Assembly (NCBI RefSeq): GCF_035784015.1
Contig: NZ_JALKOW010000003.1
DNA: 64,000 nt
Direction: 5' to 3' (one strand)
DNA from: Comamonas sp009360615
GTDB lineage: Bacteria > Pseudomonadota > Gammaproteobacteria > Burkholderiales > Burkholderiaceae_C
The translations under genes and the position numbers were made by a program. Shown here piece after piece: positions 24,443 to 33,613 of the stretch. Within the stretch, counting starts at the first letter, position 1, and the number at the start of each line of letters is the position of its first letter. Below the pieces are notes generated by a model. That model ran no database searches. It saw nothing but the letters and a program-made list of their open reading frames with translations, and was not told the origin of the DNA.

Positions 24443-27013
24443 ATGCAGATCACTCGCACCCGAGCCTTGCGCGGCCCCAACCTCTGGACCCGCAGCACCG
24501 CCATCGAAGCCATCGTGCACTGTGAAGACAGCGAGCTGCTGTACACCGCCATGCCAGGCTTTGAAGAAAGGCTGCGTGCGCGCTTCCCCACCATCGGCAC
24601 GCTGCAGCCGCATGGCGCGGACCAGCGCCTGTCGCTGGCCCATGTGCTGGAAGTCGCCGCCCTGTCGCTGCAGGCCCAGGCAGGCTGCCCCGTCACCTTC
24701 AGCCGCACCCATGAGACCGTCGAGCACGGCACCTTCCAGGTGGTGGTCGAGTACACCGAAGAATCCGTGGGCAAGCTGGCCATGGAGCGTGCCGAGGTCC
24801 TGATTCAGGCCGCCATGAACGACACGCCCTTCGATGCCGACGCCACGATCGCCGAGCTGCGCGAGCTGGACGAGGACGACCGTATCGGCCCTTCGACGGG
24901 AGCCATCGTCGACGCCGCCGTGGCACGCGGCATCCCCTTCCGTCGCCTGACCACCGGCTCGCTGGTGCAGCTGGGCTGGGGCTCGCGTGCGCGCCGCTTC
25001 CAGGCCGCCGAGATCGACTCGACCAGCGCCGTGGCCGAATCCATTGCACAGGACAAGGACCTGACCAAGCGCCTGCTGCACGCCGCCGGCGTGCCCGTGC
25101 CCATGGGACGCCCCGTCACCGATGTGGAGGACGCATGGGCCGTGGCCCAGGAGGTGGGACTGCCGGTGGTGGTCAAGCCCCAGGACGGCAACCAGGGCAA
25201 GGGCGTGGTGGTGAACATCACCACCCGCGAAGGGCTGGAGGCCGCCTTCAAGACTGCCAGAGAGTTCGGCGATGAAATCATGGTCGAGCGCTTTCTGCCC
25301 GGTCACGACTTCCGCCTGTTGGTCGTCGGCGGCCAGCTGGTGGCAGCCGCCCGCCGCGAGCCCCCCCAGGTCCTGGGCGACGGCCAGCACACCATTCGCG
25401 AGCTGGTGAACATCGTCAACCAGGACCCCCGCCGAGGCTCCGGCCACGGCACGGCATTGACCAAGGTGCGTCTGGACGATATCGCCATCGCGCGCATCGC
25501 CAGCGAAGGCCTGACGCCTGACAGCGTGCCCGCCCAGGGCCAGCGCGTGGTGCTGCGCAACAATGCCAACCTGTCCACCGGCGGCAGCGCCACCGACGTG
25601 ACCGATGATGTGCACCCCGAAATCGCCGCCCGCGCCATCGAGGCCGCACAGACCATCGGACTGCATATCTGCGGTGTGGACGTGGTCTGCGAGACCATGC
25701 TCAAGCCCCTGGAGGAGCAAAGCGGCGGCATTGTGGAAGTCAACGCCGCTCCCGGCCTGCGCATGCACCTGGCGCCTTCTTTCGGTCGTCCCCGCAATGT
25801 CGGCGTTCCCATGGTCGATGAGCTGTTCGCTCCCGGTGACGACGGCCGCATTCCCCTGGTCGCGGTCACCGGCACCAACGGCAAGACCACGACCACGCGC
25901 GTGATCGCCCACCTGTTCACCTCGCATGGCTGGCGCACCGCCATGACCAACACCGATGGCGTGTACGTCAACGGTCGCCAGATCGACAGCGGAGACTGCT
26001 CCGGCCCCAAGAGTGCACGCAACGCACTGGCCCACCCCGAGACCGATGCTGCGGTGCTCGAATGCGCGCGCGGCGGCATATTGCGCGAAGGGCTGGGCTT
26101 CGACCGCTGCCAGGTCGCCGTGGTGACCAATGTGGGCGAAGGCGACCATCTGGGCCTGAACTTCATCACCACCAAGGAAGATGTCGGCGTCCTCAAGCGC
26201 GTCATCGTGCAGAACGTGGCGCCCACGGGTTACGCCGTGCTCAATGCCGCCGACCCGCTGGTCGCGGCCATGGCCCATGTCTGCCCCGGCAAGGTCATCT
26301 TCTTTGCCGCCGACCGTCACCACCCCGTCATGGCCACGCACCGTGCCCAGGGCAGCCGCGTGGTCTATGTCGACGGCGACGCCATCGTGGCGGCGGAAGG
26401 CTCCTGGCGCGAGAGCATCGCGCTGCGCGACATTCCGCTGACCCGCAACGGCACCATCACCTTCCAGGTGGAAAACGTCATGGCCTCCATCGGCGCTGCC
26501 TGGGCGGTGGGCCTGCCCTGGCAGACCATCCGCCGCGGTCTGGCCGGCTTCCTCAACGACAGCGACAACGCCCCTGCCCGCTTCAATGTGATGGATTACA
26601 AGGGCGCCACCATCATTGCCGACTACGGCCACAATCCCGATGCCATTCGCGCGCTGTCACAGGCCGTGGAGGCCATGCCCGCCAAGCGCCGCAGCGTGGT
26701 GATCTCGGGTGCCGGCGACCGCCGCGACCAGGACATCACCGAGCAGACCCAGATTCTGGGCAAGGTGTTCGACGATGTGGTGCTCTACCAGGACGCCTGC
26801 CAGCGCGGCCGCGAGGACGGCGAAGTGCTGGCCCTGCTGCGCAAAGGGCTGGAAGGCGCACCGCGCACCAGCTACAGCACCGAGATCCATGGCGAGTTCC
26901 TCGCCATCGATCATGCCCTGGCCCGATTGCAACCCGGCGACCTGTGCCTGGTGCTCGTGGACCAGGTGGAGGAGGCGCTGGAGCATCTGCGCAAGCACGT
27001 TGCAGGGCAGTAA
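24443..27013 (+). CDS. cphA: Cyanophycin synthetase
   Basis: 856 residues. CphA makes cyanophycin, a nitrogen-reserve polymer with an aspartate backbone and arginine side chains, using ATP for each bond. It starts MQITRTRALRGPNLWTRSTA, has an ATP-grasp domain (VPVPMGRPVTDVEDAWAVAQEVGLPVVVKPQDGNQGKGV, IVEVNAAPGLRMH) that activates the backbone carboxylate, and a Mur-ligase domain with P-loop GTNGKTTTTR at 477-486 and ILREGLGFDRCQVAVVTNVGEGDHLG for arginine addition. It follows cphA' and a terminator closes the pair. Cyanophycinase (cphB) is not in the window. Confidence 0.95.
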   Translation: MQITRTRALRGPNLWTRSTAIEAIVHCEDSELLYTAMPGFEERLRARFPTIGTLQPHGADQRLSLAHVLEVAALSLQAQAGCPVTFSRTHETVEHGTFQVVVEYTEESVGKLAMERAEVLIQAAMNDTPFDADATIAELRELDEDDRIGPSTGAIVDAAVARGIPFRRLTTGSLVQLGWGSRARRFQAAEIDSTSAVAESIAQDKDLTKRLLHAAGVPVPMGRPVTDVEDAWAVAQEVGLPVVVKPQDGNQGKGVVVNITTREGLEAAFKTAREFGDEIMVERFLPGHDFRLLVVGGQLVAAARREPPQVLGDGQHTIRELVNIVNQDPRRGSGHGTALTKVRLDDIAIARIASEGLTPDSVPAQGQRVVLRNNANLSTGGSATDVTDDVHPEIAARAIEAAQTIGLHICGVDVVCETMLKPLEEQSGGIVEVNAAPGLRMHLAPSFGRPRNVGVPMVDELFAPGDDGRIPLVAVTGTNGKTTTTRVIAHLFTSHGWRTAMTNTDGVYVNGRQIDSGDCSGPKSARNALAHPETDAAVLECARGGILREGLGFDRCQVAVVTNVGEGDHLGLNFITTKEDVGVLKRVIVQNVAPTGYAVLNAADPLVAAMAHVCPGKVIFFAADRHHPVMATHRAQGSRVVYVDGDAIVAAEGSWRESIALRDIPLTRNGTITFQVENVMASIGAAWAVGLPWQTIRRGLAGFLNDSDNAPARFNVMDYKGATIIADYGHNPDAIRALSQAVEAMPAKRRSVVISGAGDRRDQDITEQTQILGKVFDDVVLYQDACQRGREDGEVLALLRKGLEGAPRTSYSTEIHGEFLAIDHALARLQPGDLCLVLVDQVEEALEHLRKHVAGQ

Positions 27014-27074
27014 GCCCCCGAGGCGCTGACGCGCCTGCTTGCCGTCTCTCGCACAGGACGCGACAATTTCTCGG

Positions 27075-27098
27075 ACCCGGCCTTGTGCCGGGTTTTGT
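27075..27098 (+). terminator. Terminator after cphA
   Basis: ACCCGGC (27075-27081) pairs with GCCGGGT (27087-27093) around CTTGT, followed by TTTTGT. It lies about 60 bases past the cphA stop. Confidence 0.8.
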
Positions 27099-27210
27099 AT
27101 TTGAAGACCTGCGCCTTGCGCGTGCAGCAAAACAATAGCGACGGTTTTCACGCATGCTCTGCGGCAGCAGAAGACGTATCATCCGCACGCACACTCGCAC
27201 CGACCCGACC

Positions 27211-27585
27211 ATGACCTTGCAACCGCTTCGCCGCATTGCCACCTGCCTGCTGGGCCGGTGCGTGCTGGCATGGCTGGCACTGTCCATGGGGGTCGCAGCT
27301 GCCGCGCCGCTGATCCAGTCTCAAGGGTTCGAGCTGATCTGCACCAGTACCGGCGCGGTCAAGCTGATCGTCAAAGGAGAAGACGGCCGCAACGCCCTGG
27401 GTGCAGGTCACCTTGACTGCCCCATGTGCCTGCCCCAGGCAGCACCGCCACCGCCCGCGCTGCAACTGCCGCCACCTACCGAGTCACCACTGTGGCATGC
27501 GCTGCAGCCCGTGCAGCGGGCGCGCATCGCATCCCTCACCGCAGCACCCCTGCCCGCGCGCGGTCCGCCTGTGGCTTACCTCTGA
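27211..27585 (+). CDS. DUF2946-type exported protein
   Basis: 124 residues from the ATG at 27211. A signal peptide (CLLGRCVLAWLALSMGVAAAAP) is followed by FELICTSTGAVKLIV and a HLDCPMCLP motif, the Cys-x2-Cys pattern typical of DUF2946 proteins, then a Pro-rich tail. Such proteins often sit next to TonB-dependent receptors and copper-related genes, as here, and may bind a metal in the periplasm; that is inference. The receptor gene follows 94 bases on. Confidence 0.7.
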   Translation: MTLQPLRRIATCLLGRCVLAWLALSMGVAAAAPLIQSQGFELICTSTGAVKLIVKGEDGRNALGAGHLDCPMCLPQAAPPPPALQLPPPTESPLWHALQPVQRARIASLTAAPLPARGPPVAYL

Positions 27586-27679
27586 ACTCTTCCCGGCGCT
27601 GACGCAGTCCTGGATTGCGCGGGGCGTCATTCGTTTTGCAGGGCATCGCGGGTCGCCGCATGTCCCGAGGTAAGCATCC

Positions 27680-29995
27680 ATGAACAAGATTTTTCTGCCA
27701 CTCGTGGTCGGTGGCATCGCCTGGCCGTGCCTGGCCCAGACTTCCACCGAATCCAGCGATCTGCCCGAGCGCAGCCGGGCCCTGGGCGTGGTCACCGTCA
27801 ACGGCGGCCAGCCCAGCTCGCTGCCCACGCAGATTCCGACCACCATCGAAGGCATCACGCGCGAGGAGATCGAGACGCGCATCAACGCCACGGACAGCGA
27901 GGACGCACTCAAGTACCTGCCCAGCCTGCTGGTGCGCAAGCGCTATATCGGCGACTACAACCACGCCATCCTCTCCACGCGCGCCTCGGGCACGGGCAAT
28001 AGCGCGCGCTCGGCCGTCTATGCCGACGGCATTCTGCTGTCCAACTACCTGGGCAATGGCATTGCCAACGGCAGCAACTACGCGCCGCGCTGGGGCCTGG
28101 TGACGCCCGAGGAGATCGAGCGCGTCGATGTCATGTACGGCCCGTTCTCGGCCGCCTATCCCGGCAATTCCGCCGGTGCCGTGGTGGACTATGTGACGCG
28201 CATGCCCGACAAGCTCGAAGCCCATGTGGCCGCCGGCTATTCTTCCCAGAGCGCCGACGTGCTGGGCAGCAGCGGCCACTACCGCAGCTGGAACAGCAGC
28301 GCTTCCATCGGCAGCAGAAGCGGCGACTGGTCGTACTGGATCAACCTGAGTCGCAGCGACAGCCAGGGCCAGCCCATGACCTTCCCCACCGTGCTGCAGT
28401 CCGCCGGCGTGGCGGGCGGTGCCGGCACCCCGGTGACCGGGGCGATTGCCGGGCTCAACACCACCAATCAGCCCTGGTACATCCTGGGCGCGGGCACGCA
28501 GTACCGCACCCGGCAGGATCACGCCAAGATCAAGCTGGCCTACGACATCACGCCCACGCTGCGCGCGAGCTACACGCTGGGCTGGTGGCAGAACAGCGCC
28601 AGAGGCAGCTCCGAGACCTATCTGCGCGGACCGGACGGCCAGCCGGTGTACAGCGGCAATATCAATATCGACGGCAAGACCTACAAGCTGGCCGACACCG
28701 CATTCGGGCTGAGCCAGGACCAGCAGACCCACACCATGCACGGGGTCTCGCTCAAGAGCCATACGCAGGGCGAGTTTGACTGGGAGCTCAGCGCCAGCCT
28801 GTACGACTACGGCAAGGATCAGCAGCGCGTGCCCACCGTAGCCCAGCCGGCGGCCAATCTGGGTGGCAAGGGCACGCTGCAGGATCAGGACGGCACGGGC
28901 TGGAACACGCTGGCCGCCAAGGGCACATGGCGACAGAACGACATACTGGGCCTGCAGGGCACACATATCGTGGACTTCGGCCTGGGCCGCGATGCCTACA
29001 AGCTCAACATCAGCAAATACAACGTGGTTGGCGACTGGCAGTCCGACCCGGCCAACGAGCAGTCCATCGTCAGCCAGGTCGGCGGCAGGGCCGAGACCCG
29101 CTATGCCTGGGCACAGGACAGCTGGCAGCTTGCCAGGGACTGGAAGGCCGTGCTGGGTCTGCGCTGGGAGGACTGGACGGCCAGCCAGGGCCATACCGCC
29201 ACGGCAAGCAGCCAGCTGAATTACGCCCAGCGCAGCGAATCGCATTTCTCGCCCAAGGCCGCGCTGGCCTACCAGCTGACCCGCAACACCACGCTCAAGG
29301 CCTCGCTGGGCCGTGCCGTGCGCTTTCCCACCGTGGGCGAGCTGTATGGCGCGACCTCTGGCGGGGCACTGTCCTTCATCAACGACCCGAACCTGAAACC
29401 CGAAAAGTCCTGGACGGGCGAGCTGACGGCCGAGCAGGATCTGGGCAATGGCCTGCTACGCGCCACCTGGTTCCATGAACGCACGCGCGATGCGCTCTAC
29501 AGCCAGCTGATTCCCGGCACCACCATCTCTGCGGTGCAGAACGTGGATCAGGTCCGTACCTCGGGGCTGGAACTGGCTTACTCGGCGCAGTCGGTGTGGA
29601 TTCGCGGGCTGGACCTGGGCGGCAGCCTGACCTGGGCCAACTCGCGCATCACGGCCAATGCCGCCAACCCGGCCAGCGTCGGCAAATGGCAACCCCGCGT
29701 GCCACGCTGGCGTGCCACAGCCTGGGCCACCTACAAGCCCGATCAACGCTGGGCCTTGACCGTCGCGGCGCGCTACAGCGGGCGCCAGTACTCGAATCTG
29801 GACAACAGCGACGTGCATGCCGACACCTATATGGGTGCCAGCCAGTACTTCAGTGTCGATCTGCGGGCCCGCTATCAGATCGACAGACAGCTGTCGGCCG
29901 CCTTCGGCATCGACAACGCCAACAATGCCAAGTACTGGAACTTCCATCCCTATCCGCAGAGAACCTTTAGCGCCTCCCTGCGCTGGGATCTTTAG
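27680..29995 (+). CDS. TonB-dependent outer-membrane receptor
   Basis: 771 residues with a Sec signal peptide (MNKIFLPLVVGGIAWPCLAQ). The plug domain has IPTTIEGITREEIETRINATDSEDALKYLPSLLVRKRYIGD and EIERVDVMYGPFSAAYPGNSAGAVVDYVTR. A 22-strand beta-barrel follows, ending with the Phe-rich closing strand (RTFSASLRWDL). It imports a ligand powered by TonB. The substrate cannot be told from sequence; the DUF2946 neighbour hints at metal, but this is weak. A converging MFS gene ends 13 bases beyond it. Confidence 0.93.
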   Translation: MNKIFLPLVVGGIAWPCLAQTSTESSDLPERSRALGVVTVNGGQPSSLPTQIPTTIEGITREEIETRINATDSEDALKYLPSLLVRKRYIGDYNHAILSTRASGTGNSARSAVYADGILLSNYLGNGIANGSNYAPRWGLVTPEEIERVDVMYGPFSAAYPGNSAGAVVDYVTRMPDKLEAHVAAGYSSQSADVLGSSGHYRSWNSSASIGSRSGDWSYWINLSRSDSQGQPMTFPTVLQSAGVAGGAGTPVTGAIAGLNTTNQPWYILGAGTQYRTRQDHAKIKLAYDITPTLRASYTLGWWQNSARGSSETYLRGPDGQPVYSGNINIDGKTYKLADTAFGLSQDQQTHTMHGVSLKSHTQGEFDWELSASLYDYGKDQQRVPTVAQPAANLGGKGTLQDQDGTGWNTLAAKGTWRQNDILGLQGTHIVDFGLGRDAYKLNISKYNVVGDWQSDPANEQSIVSQVGGRAETRYAWAQDSWQLARDWKAVLGLRWEDWTASQGHTATASSQLNYAQRSESHFSPKAALAYQLTRNTTLKASLGRAVRFPTVGELYGATSGGALSFINDPNLKPEKSWTGELTAEQDLGNGLLRATWFHERTRDALYSQLIPGTTISAVQNVDQVRTSGLELAYSAQSVWIRGLDLGGSLTWANSRITANAANPASVGKWQPRVPRWRATAWATYKPDQRWALTVAARYSGRQYSNLDNSDVHADTYMGASQYFSVDLRARYQIDRQLSAAFGIDNANNAKYWNFHPYPQRTFSASLRWDL

Positions 29996-30007
29996 ACGCC
30001 AGCGGCT

Positions 30008-31207
30008 CTAGGCCAGCCTGGCCACCAGGCCATGGGTCTTGCGCATTCTGAAAGTGCCCAGGCACGCCAGCAGCGCCAGGGCCAGGCCCAGGGCGCAGGC
30101 ACCCTGCCAGCCGTCAATGCTCCAGGCCAAGGTGCCCAGCGCCGAACCTGCCGCCGCGCCCGTGAAATAGCCCGTCATGTAGACGGCATTCATGCGGCCG
30201 CGCGCTGCGGGCAGCAACTGGGCCACCGTGGCCTGGTTGGTGATGTTCAGGCATTGCAGGCCCAGATCGATCACCACCATGCCCAGCACGAACCAGCCCA
30301 GATGCGCTCCGCCCACCCACAGCAGGGGCCAGGACAGCAGCAGGGCCAGTGCCCCGATGGCGCAGCTCACGCGGCCCAGGCCCTTGTCCACCAGTCGCCC
30401 CGCCTGCGTGGCCGGCAGGGCACCTGCTGCACCGGCCAGACCGATCAAGCCAATCTGCCCGTCATCCAGACCCAGGGGACCGCTGGACAGCTGCAGCGCC
30501 ATGGTCGAGAACAGCACGCTGACCGAGGCGAACGCCAGCGCGCTGACCAGGGTGCGCTGGCGCAGACCCGGCTGACTGCGCAGCAGATGCCACATGCTTC
30601 TCAGCACCTGCGGATAACTGACAGGGCTGGGGTTGCGCGATGCCGGCAGGGCCCTCCACAGCCACAGCGCCACCACGGCCATCACCAGCGCAGCCCCCTG
30701 GTAGACGGCCTGCCAGCCCCAGGCCTCCGAGACCATTCCGGCCACGCTGCGGGCCAGCAGGATGCCCAGCAGCAGACCGCTCATCACCCAGCCCACCGCG
30801 CGACCGCTTTGCCCCGGCTGGGCCAGGGCCGCCGCCATGGGCACCAGCACCTGGGCCGCAACCGAGAACAGGCCCGCCATCAGCGTGCCCAGCAGAAACA
30901 CATCGAACTGCCCCGCCAGGCCGCACAGCGCCTGCCCCAGGGCCGCCAGCAGCATCAGGCCCACGGCCAGGCCGCGGCGCTGCAGCTTGTCGCCCAGCGG
31001 CGCCAGCAGCAGAAGACCTGCCGCATAGGCCACCTGGGCCAGCGTCACGCTGGTCGCGGCCGCCGACTCGCTGACCGAGAAATGACCGGCAATCGAGTGC
31101 AGCAGCGGCTGGTTGAAATAGTTGCCGCCCGCACACAGGCCACAGGCCAGTGCCATCAACAACAGGGAGGAAGCGCTCAGACCGGGCGCGGAAACGTTCA
31201 CCGACAT
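30008..31207 (-). CDS. MFS transporter
   Basis: About 399 residues from the ATG at 31207 (longer starts at 31222 or 31252 are possible). Twelve membrane helices are apparent. The start LLLMALACGLCAGGNYFNQPLLHSIAGHF is typical of a Comamonadaceae/Burkholderia group of MFS proteins, with GDKLQRRG after helix 2 in the place of the MFS-specific motif. It is probably a proton-driven exporter; the substrate is unknown. No regulator is next to it. It converges with the TonB receptor gene. Confidence 0.88.
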   Translation of the reverse strand: MSVNVSAPGLSASSLLLMALACGLCAGGNYFNQPLLHSIAGHFSVSESAAATSVTLAQVAYAAGLLLLAPLGDKLQRRGLAVGLMLLAALGQALCGLAGQFDVFLLGTLMAGLFSVAAQVLVPMAAALAQPGQSGRAVGWVMSGLLLGILLARSVAGMVSEAWGWQAVYQGAALVMAVVALWLWRALPASRNPSPVSYPQVLRSMWHLLRSQPGLRQRTLVSALAFASVSVLFSTMALQLSSGPLGLDDGQIGLIGLAGAAGALPATQAGRLVDKGLGRVSCAIGALALLLSWPLLWVGGAHLGWFVLGMVVIDLGLQCLNITNQATVAQLLPAARGRMNAVYMTGYFTGAAAGSALGTLAWSIDGWQGACALGLALALLACLGTFRMRKTHGLVARLA

Positions 31208-31480
31208 GGATAACAGCCCCATCCGGCGGATGCGGCGCTTGCAGGGAGCCACCGCCCGAGGAGCGGTCGCAGATCAAGGAGGGATTGGGTCGTCCGGCTG
31301 GCGTGGTGTCATGCCGGCGGCAGCGTCTCGGCTGCCGGTGCCCGCCAGCAGGCCGGGGCAAACCGTGTTGCAATACAGAAAGCTCTGCAGCAGCCGGTAT
31401 TGTCTTCAGGCCGGCTGCCAATCCCTTGCTCGGGGCACAATGCCCTGTTAAAAGACAAGGGTTAACCCTTAACTCACTGT
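31208..31480. promoter_or_regulatory. Divergent region between the MFS and creA genes
   Basis: About 270 bases with no supported gene. The perfect palindrome AAGGGTTAACCCTT lies at 31457-31470, ten bases before the creA start; it could be an operator or overlap the creA promoter. The rest is GC-rich without a clear hairpin plus T-run. Confidence 0.45.
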
Positions 31481-31981
31481 ATGCGCACCACCATGAAACT
31501 GCTCTCTGCCGTTCTGGCCGTCGCGGCCGCCGCCGTAGGAACCATGGCCTTTGTCGGCATGAGCCATGCCGAACAGATAGGCGCCGTGGATACCGTCTTC
31601 AAGTGGATTGGCCCGGATCACAAGATCGTGGTCGATGCCTATGACGACCCCAAGGTGCCGGGTGTGACCTGCTATGTCTCGCGTGCCAAGACCGGCGGCA
31701 TCAAGGGCGGCCTGGGCCTGGCCGAGGATCGCTCGGAAGCGTCTATTTCGTGCCAGGCCACGGGCAATATCCAGTTCCCCGCACCGCTCAGGCAGCAGGA
31801 AGAGGTGTTCACCGAACGCACCTCGCTGCTGTTCAAGCGCCTGCGTGTGGTTCGCATGGTGGATGCCAAGCGCAATGCCCTGATCTACATGACCTACTCG
31901 GACCGGGTGATCGAAGGCTCGCCCCAGAACAGCGTCACCGCCGTGACCGTGCCGCAGGCCACGCCGATTCCGCTGAAATGA
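31481..31981 (+). CDS. creA: CreA family protein
   Basis: 166 residues. A signal peptide (MKLLSAVLAVAAAAVGTMAFVGMSHA|EQIG) is followed by the CreA signature VDTVFKWIGPDHKIVVDAYDDPKVPGVTCYVSRAKTGGIKGGLGLAEDRSEASISCQATG. CreA is a conserved periplasmic protein of unknown function, named for its place in the E. coli creABCD operon; no creBCD genes are present here. Two Cys residues (CYVSR and SCQATG) may form a disulfide. A hairpin follows the stop. Confidence 0.92.
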   Translation: MRTTMKLLSAVLAVAAAAVGTMAFVGMSHAEQIGAVDTVFKWIGPDHKIVVDAYDDPKVPGVTCYVSRAKTGGIKGGLGLAEDRSEASISCQATGNIQFPAPLRQQEEVFTERTSLLFKRLRVVRMVDAKRNALIYMTYSDRVIEGSPQNSVTAVTVPQATPIPLK

Positions 31982-31988
31982 AAATCAG

Positions 31989-32014
31989 CGCAGGCGGCGC
32001 TTGTGCAGCCTGCG
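31989..32014 (+). terminator. Weak hairpin after creA
   Basis: CGCAGGC pairs with GCCTGCG around a 12-base loop; only TTTG follows. It lies 8 bases past the creA stop and may be a weak terminator. Confidence 0.45.
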
Positions 32015-32051
32015 TTTGAGGCGCTTTTGGCTGAGAGCCAGGCCCGGCGAC

Positions 32052-32273
32052 CTACTGACTGAAAGTCAGACCGCCGGCGTCCAGCGCCGGCGGGCGCAGC
32101 AAATCCTCGTTCACGCCCATGGCCTGGCTGGCGCGCTCCACGGCCTGCCATAGTCCGGCAGGCATCTGCAAAATGGCCTCGGGGGACTGCGCATCGTCGA
32201 TCCAGTGGCTGATCTGCAGATGCTGTTCGTGAGTGAGCAGGTCCAGGTGCAGCATTTCATCGATGGTTTTCAT
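32052..32273 (-). CDS. Small conserved-looking hypothetical protein
   Basis: 73 residues: MKTIDEMLHLDLLTHEQHLQ and on, ending DAGGLTFSQ. It looks helical and soluble, with no signal peptide, membrane helix or cysteine. GGGAGGAAC lies just before the ATG, a strong ribosome binding site that makes the gene credible despite its size. I do not recognise the family. Neighbours are creA (convergent) and a LysR gene (same strand, 127 bases upstream). Confidence 0.7.
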   Translation of the reverse strand: MKTIDEMLHLDLLTHEQHLQISHWIDDAQSPEAILQMPAGLWQAVERASQAMGVNEDLLRPPALDAGGLTFSQ

Positions 32274-32400
32274 GGTGTTCCTCCCTGCTTGAGAAAGCCG
32301 GTGTCGCGCAGCCCGCGCCCGACTTGTCTACCCAATATAGGGGCAAAAACCGGTGTCGCAAGCAAATCATTGTTAAGAAAACCATAGCTGTCGACGTCTG

Positions 32401-33357
32401 TCATTCAAGCGCTACAGCGTGTTTGACATTGGATGGACCCGAGGGCTCGCTCAGCGCCGGTTCGCTGGCCTTGCAGGCATCGACAAAGGCCTGCAGCGCG
32501 GGCGAGCGGCGCTTGCCGGCACGCTGCACCAGAGAGAAGTTGCGCCACATGCGCGGCAAGGTGGTGGGCAGAATTTCCAGCGCCCTGGCCTGCAACTGTG
32601 ACTGAACCAGCACGCGCGACAGGCAGCTGATGCCCAGCCCCTGCTCGACACAGCGTGCAATCGCCTCGGAGCTGCCCAGCGTGGCGCTCGCAGGCAGCTG
32701 GTGCAGGTGCGGCAGCAGCGCATGCTCGACCATCTCGCGCGTGCCCGAACCTGCCTCGCGCAGCAGCCATGCCGCCTTGCGCAGCGCTGCCACGCCCAGC
32801 GGCTTGCTGCGCGCCTGCTCGGCCAGCGGGTCCTGCGGCGATGCCACGATGACCAGTTCGTCGCGCAGCCAGGGCTCGACCTCCAGCCCCTGCCAATGGC
32901 TGCTGCCCTCGATCAGGCCCATGTCGACCTCCATGGCCAGCACGGCTTCGCACACTTCCTGAGTATTGGCGATCTGCAGATCCACACGAACCAGCGGATG
33001 CGAGCGTGCCAGGCGCGCCAGCACTTCGGGCAGCGCATAGGTGCCGATGGTGGTGCTGGCCGCCACGCGCAGGCGCACCGGCATGTTGGCCGCACGCGCG
33101 GAAAACGTCTGCTCTATGCCTCTTGCCTGCTCCAGAACGCCCAGGGCCTGCGGCAGCAGCGCGCGGCCCGCATCGTTGAGCACCAGGCGCTTGCCCACGC
33201 GCTCGAACAGCTGCACGCCCAGCCCTTGCTCCAGCTGTTGCAGCGCAGCACTGGTGGCCGATTGCGAAAGCGCCACGGCCTCTGCCGCCGCCACCGTGGT
33301 CCCGCTCTGGGCCACGGCGCAGAAAATTTCGAACTGACGCAAGGTGAGATGCAGCAT
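32401..33357 (-). CDS. LysR-family regulator, divergent from yeiH
   Basis: 318 residues from the ATG at 33357. The N-terminal winged HTH (LRQFEIFCAVAQSGTTVAAAEAVALSQSATSAALQQLEQGLGVQLFERVGKRLVLND) is followed by a ligand-binding domain (RLRVAASTTIGTYALPEVLARLARSHPLVRVDLQIAN). It resembles the CysB/YeiE-like group that sits beside yeiH genes. It probably controls the divergent YeiH gene in response to a small, perhaps sulfur-containing, effector. Longer in-frame starts exist but overlap the promoter region. Confidence 0.9.
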   Translation of the reverse strand: MLHLTLRQFEIFCAVAQSGTTVAAAEAVALSQSATSAALQQLEQGLGVQLFERVGKRLVLNDAGRALLPQALGVLEQARGIEQTFSARAANMPVRLRVAASTTIGTYALPEVLARLARSHPLVRVDLQIANTQEVCEAVLAMEVDMGLIEGSSHWQGLEVEPWLRDELVIVASPQDPLAEQARSKPLGVAALRKAAWLLREAGSGTREMVEHALLPHLHQLPASATLGSSEAIARCVEQGLGISCLSRVLVQSQLQARALEILPTTLPRMWRNFSLVQRAGKRRSPALQAFVDACKASEPALSEPSGPSNVKHAVALE

Positions 33358-33613
33358 GACGATGATTCGTATATTCGTATCGATGGCCGCCGACCCGACA
33401 GGATCCCGTGCCTGTGGGCAAGGCACGGGCAGTCCGGCACCGGCTCACCCCGTCAAAGATTGAGTCGGACGGCAGGAACCAGAAAGACCAATCTACCTGT
33501 TTTATCGGTTAATCTTACAAAAACTATTAGTTATACAAATATAACCAAGAAATCTAAAGTGATCTCCATGCCGGCAATCAGACCTGTTGTCCTGCCTGCT
33601 GCGAAAGGTCACG
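33358..33613. promoter_or_regulatory. LysR-yeiH divergent promoter region with AT-rich palindrome
   Basis: A 256-base gap. The perfect inverted repeat GTTATA-CAAA-TATAAC (33530-33545) sits in an AT-rich stretch, about 70 bases before the yeiH ATG. It is the best candidate for the LysR-type binding site. A nearby TTATCGGTTAATC could be part of a second site. Confidence 0.5.

Noticed and set aside
24425..26632. A 735-codon open frame on the minus strand across cphA
   Set aside because: Shadow frame with low-complexity His/Gly/Gln composition.
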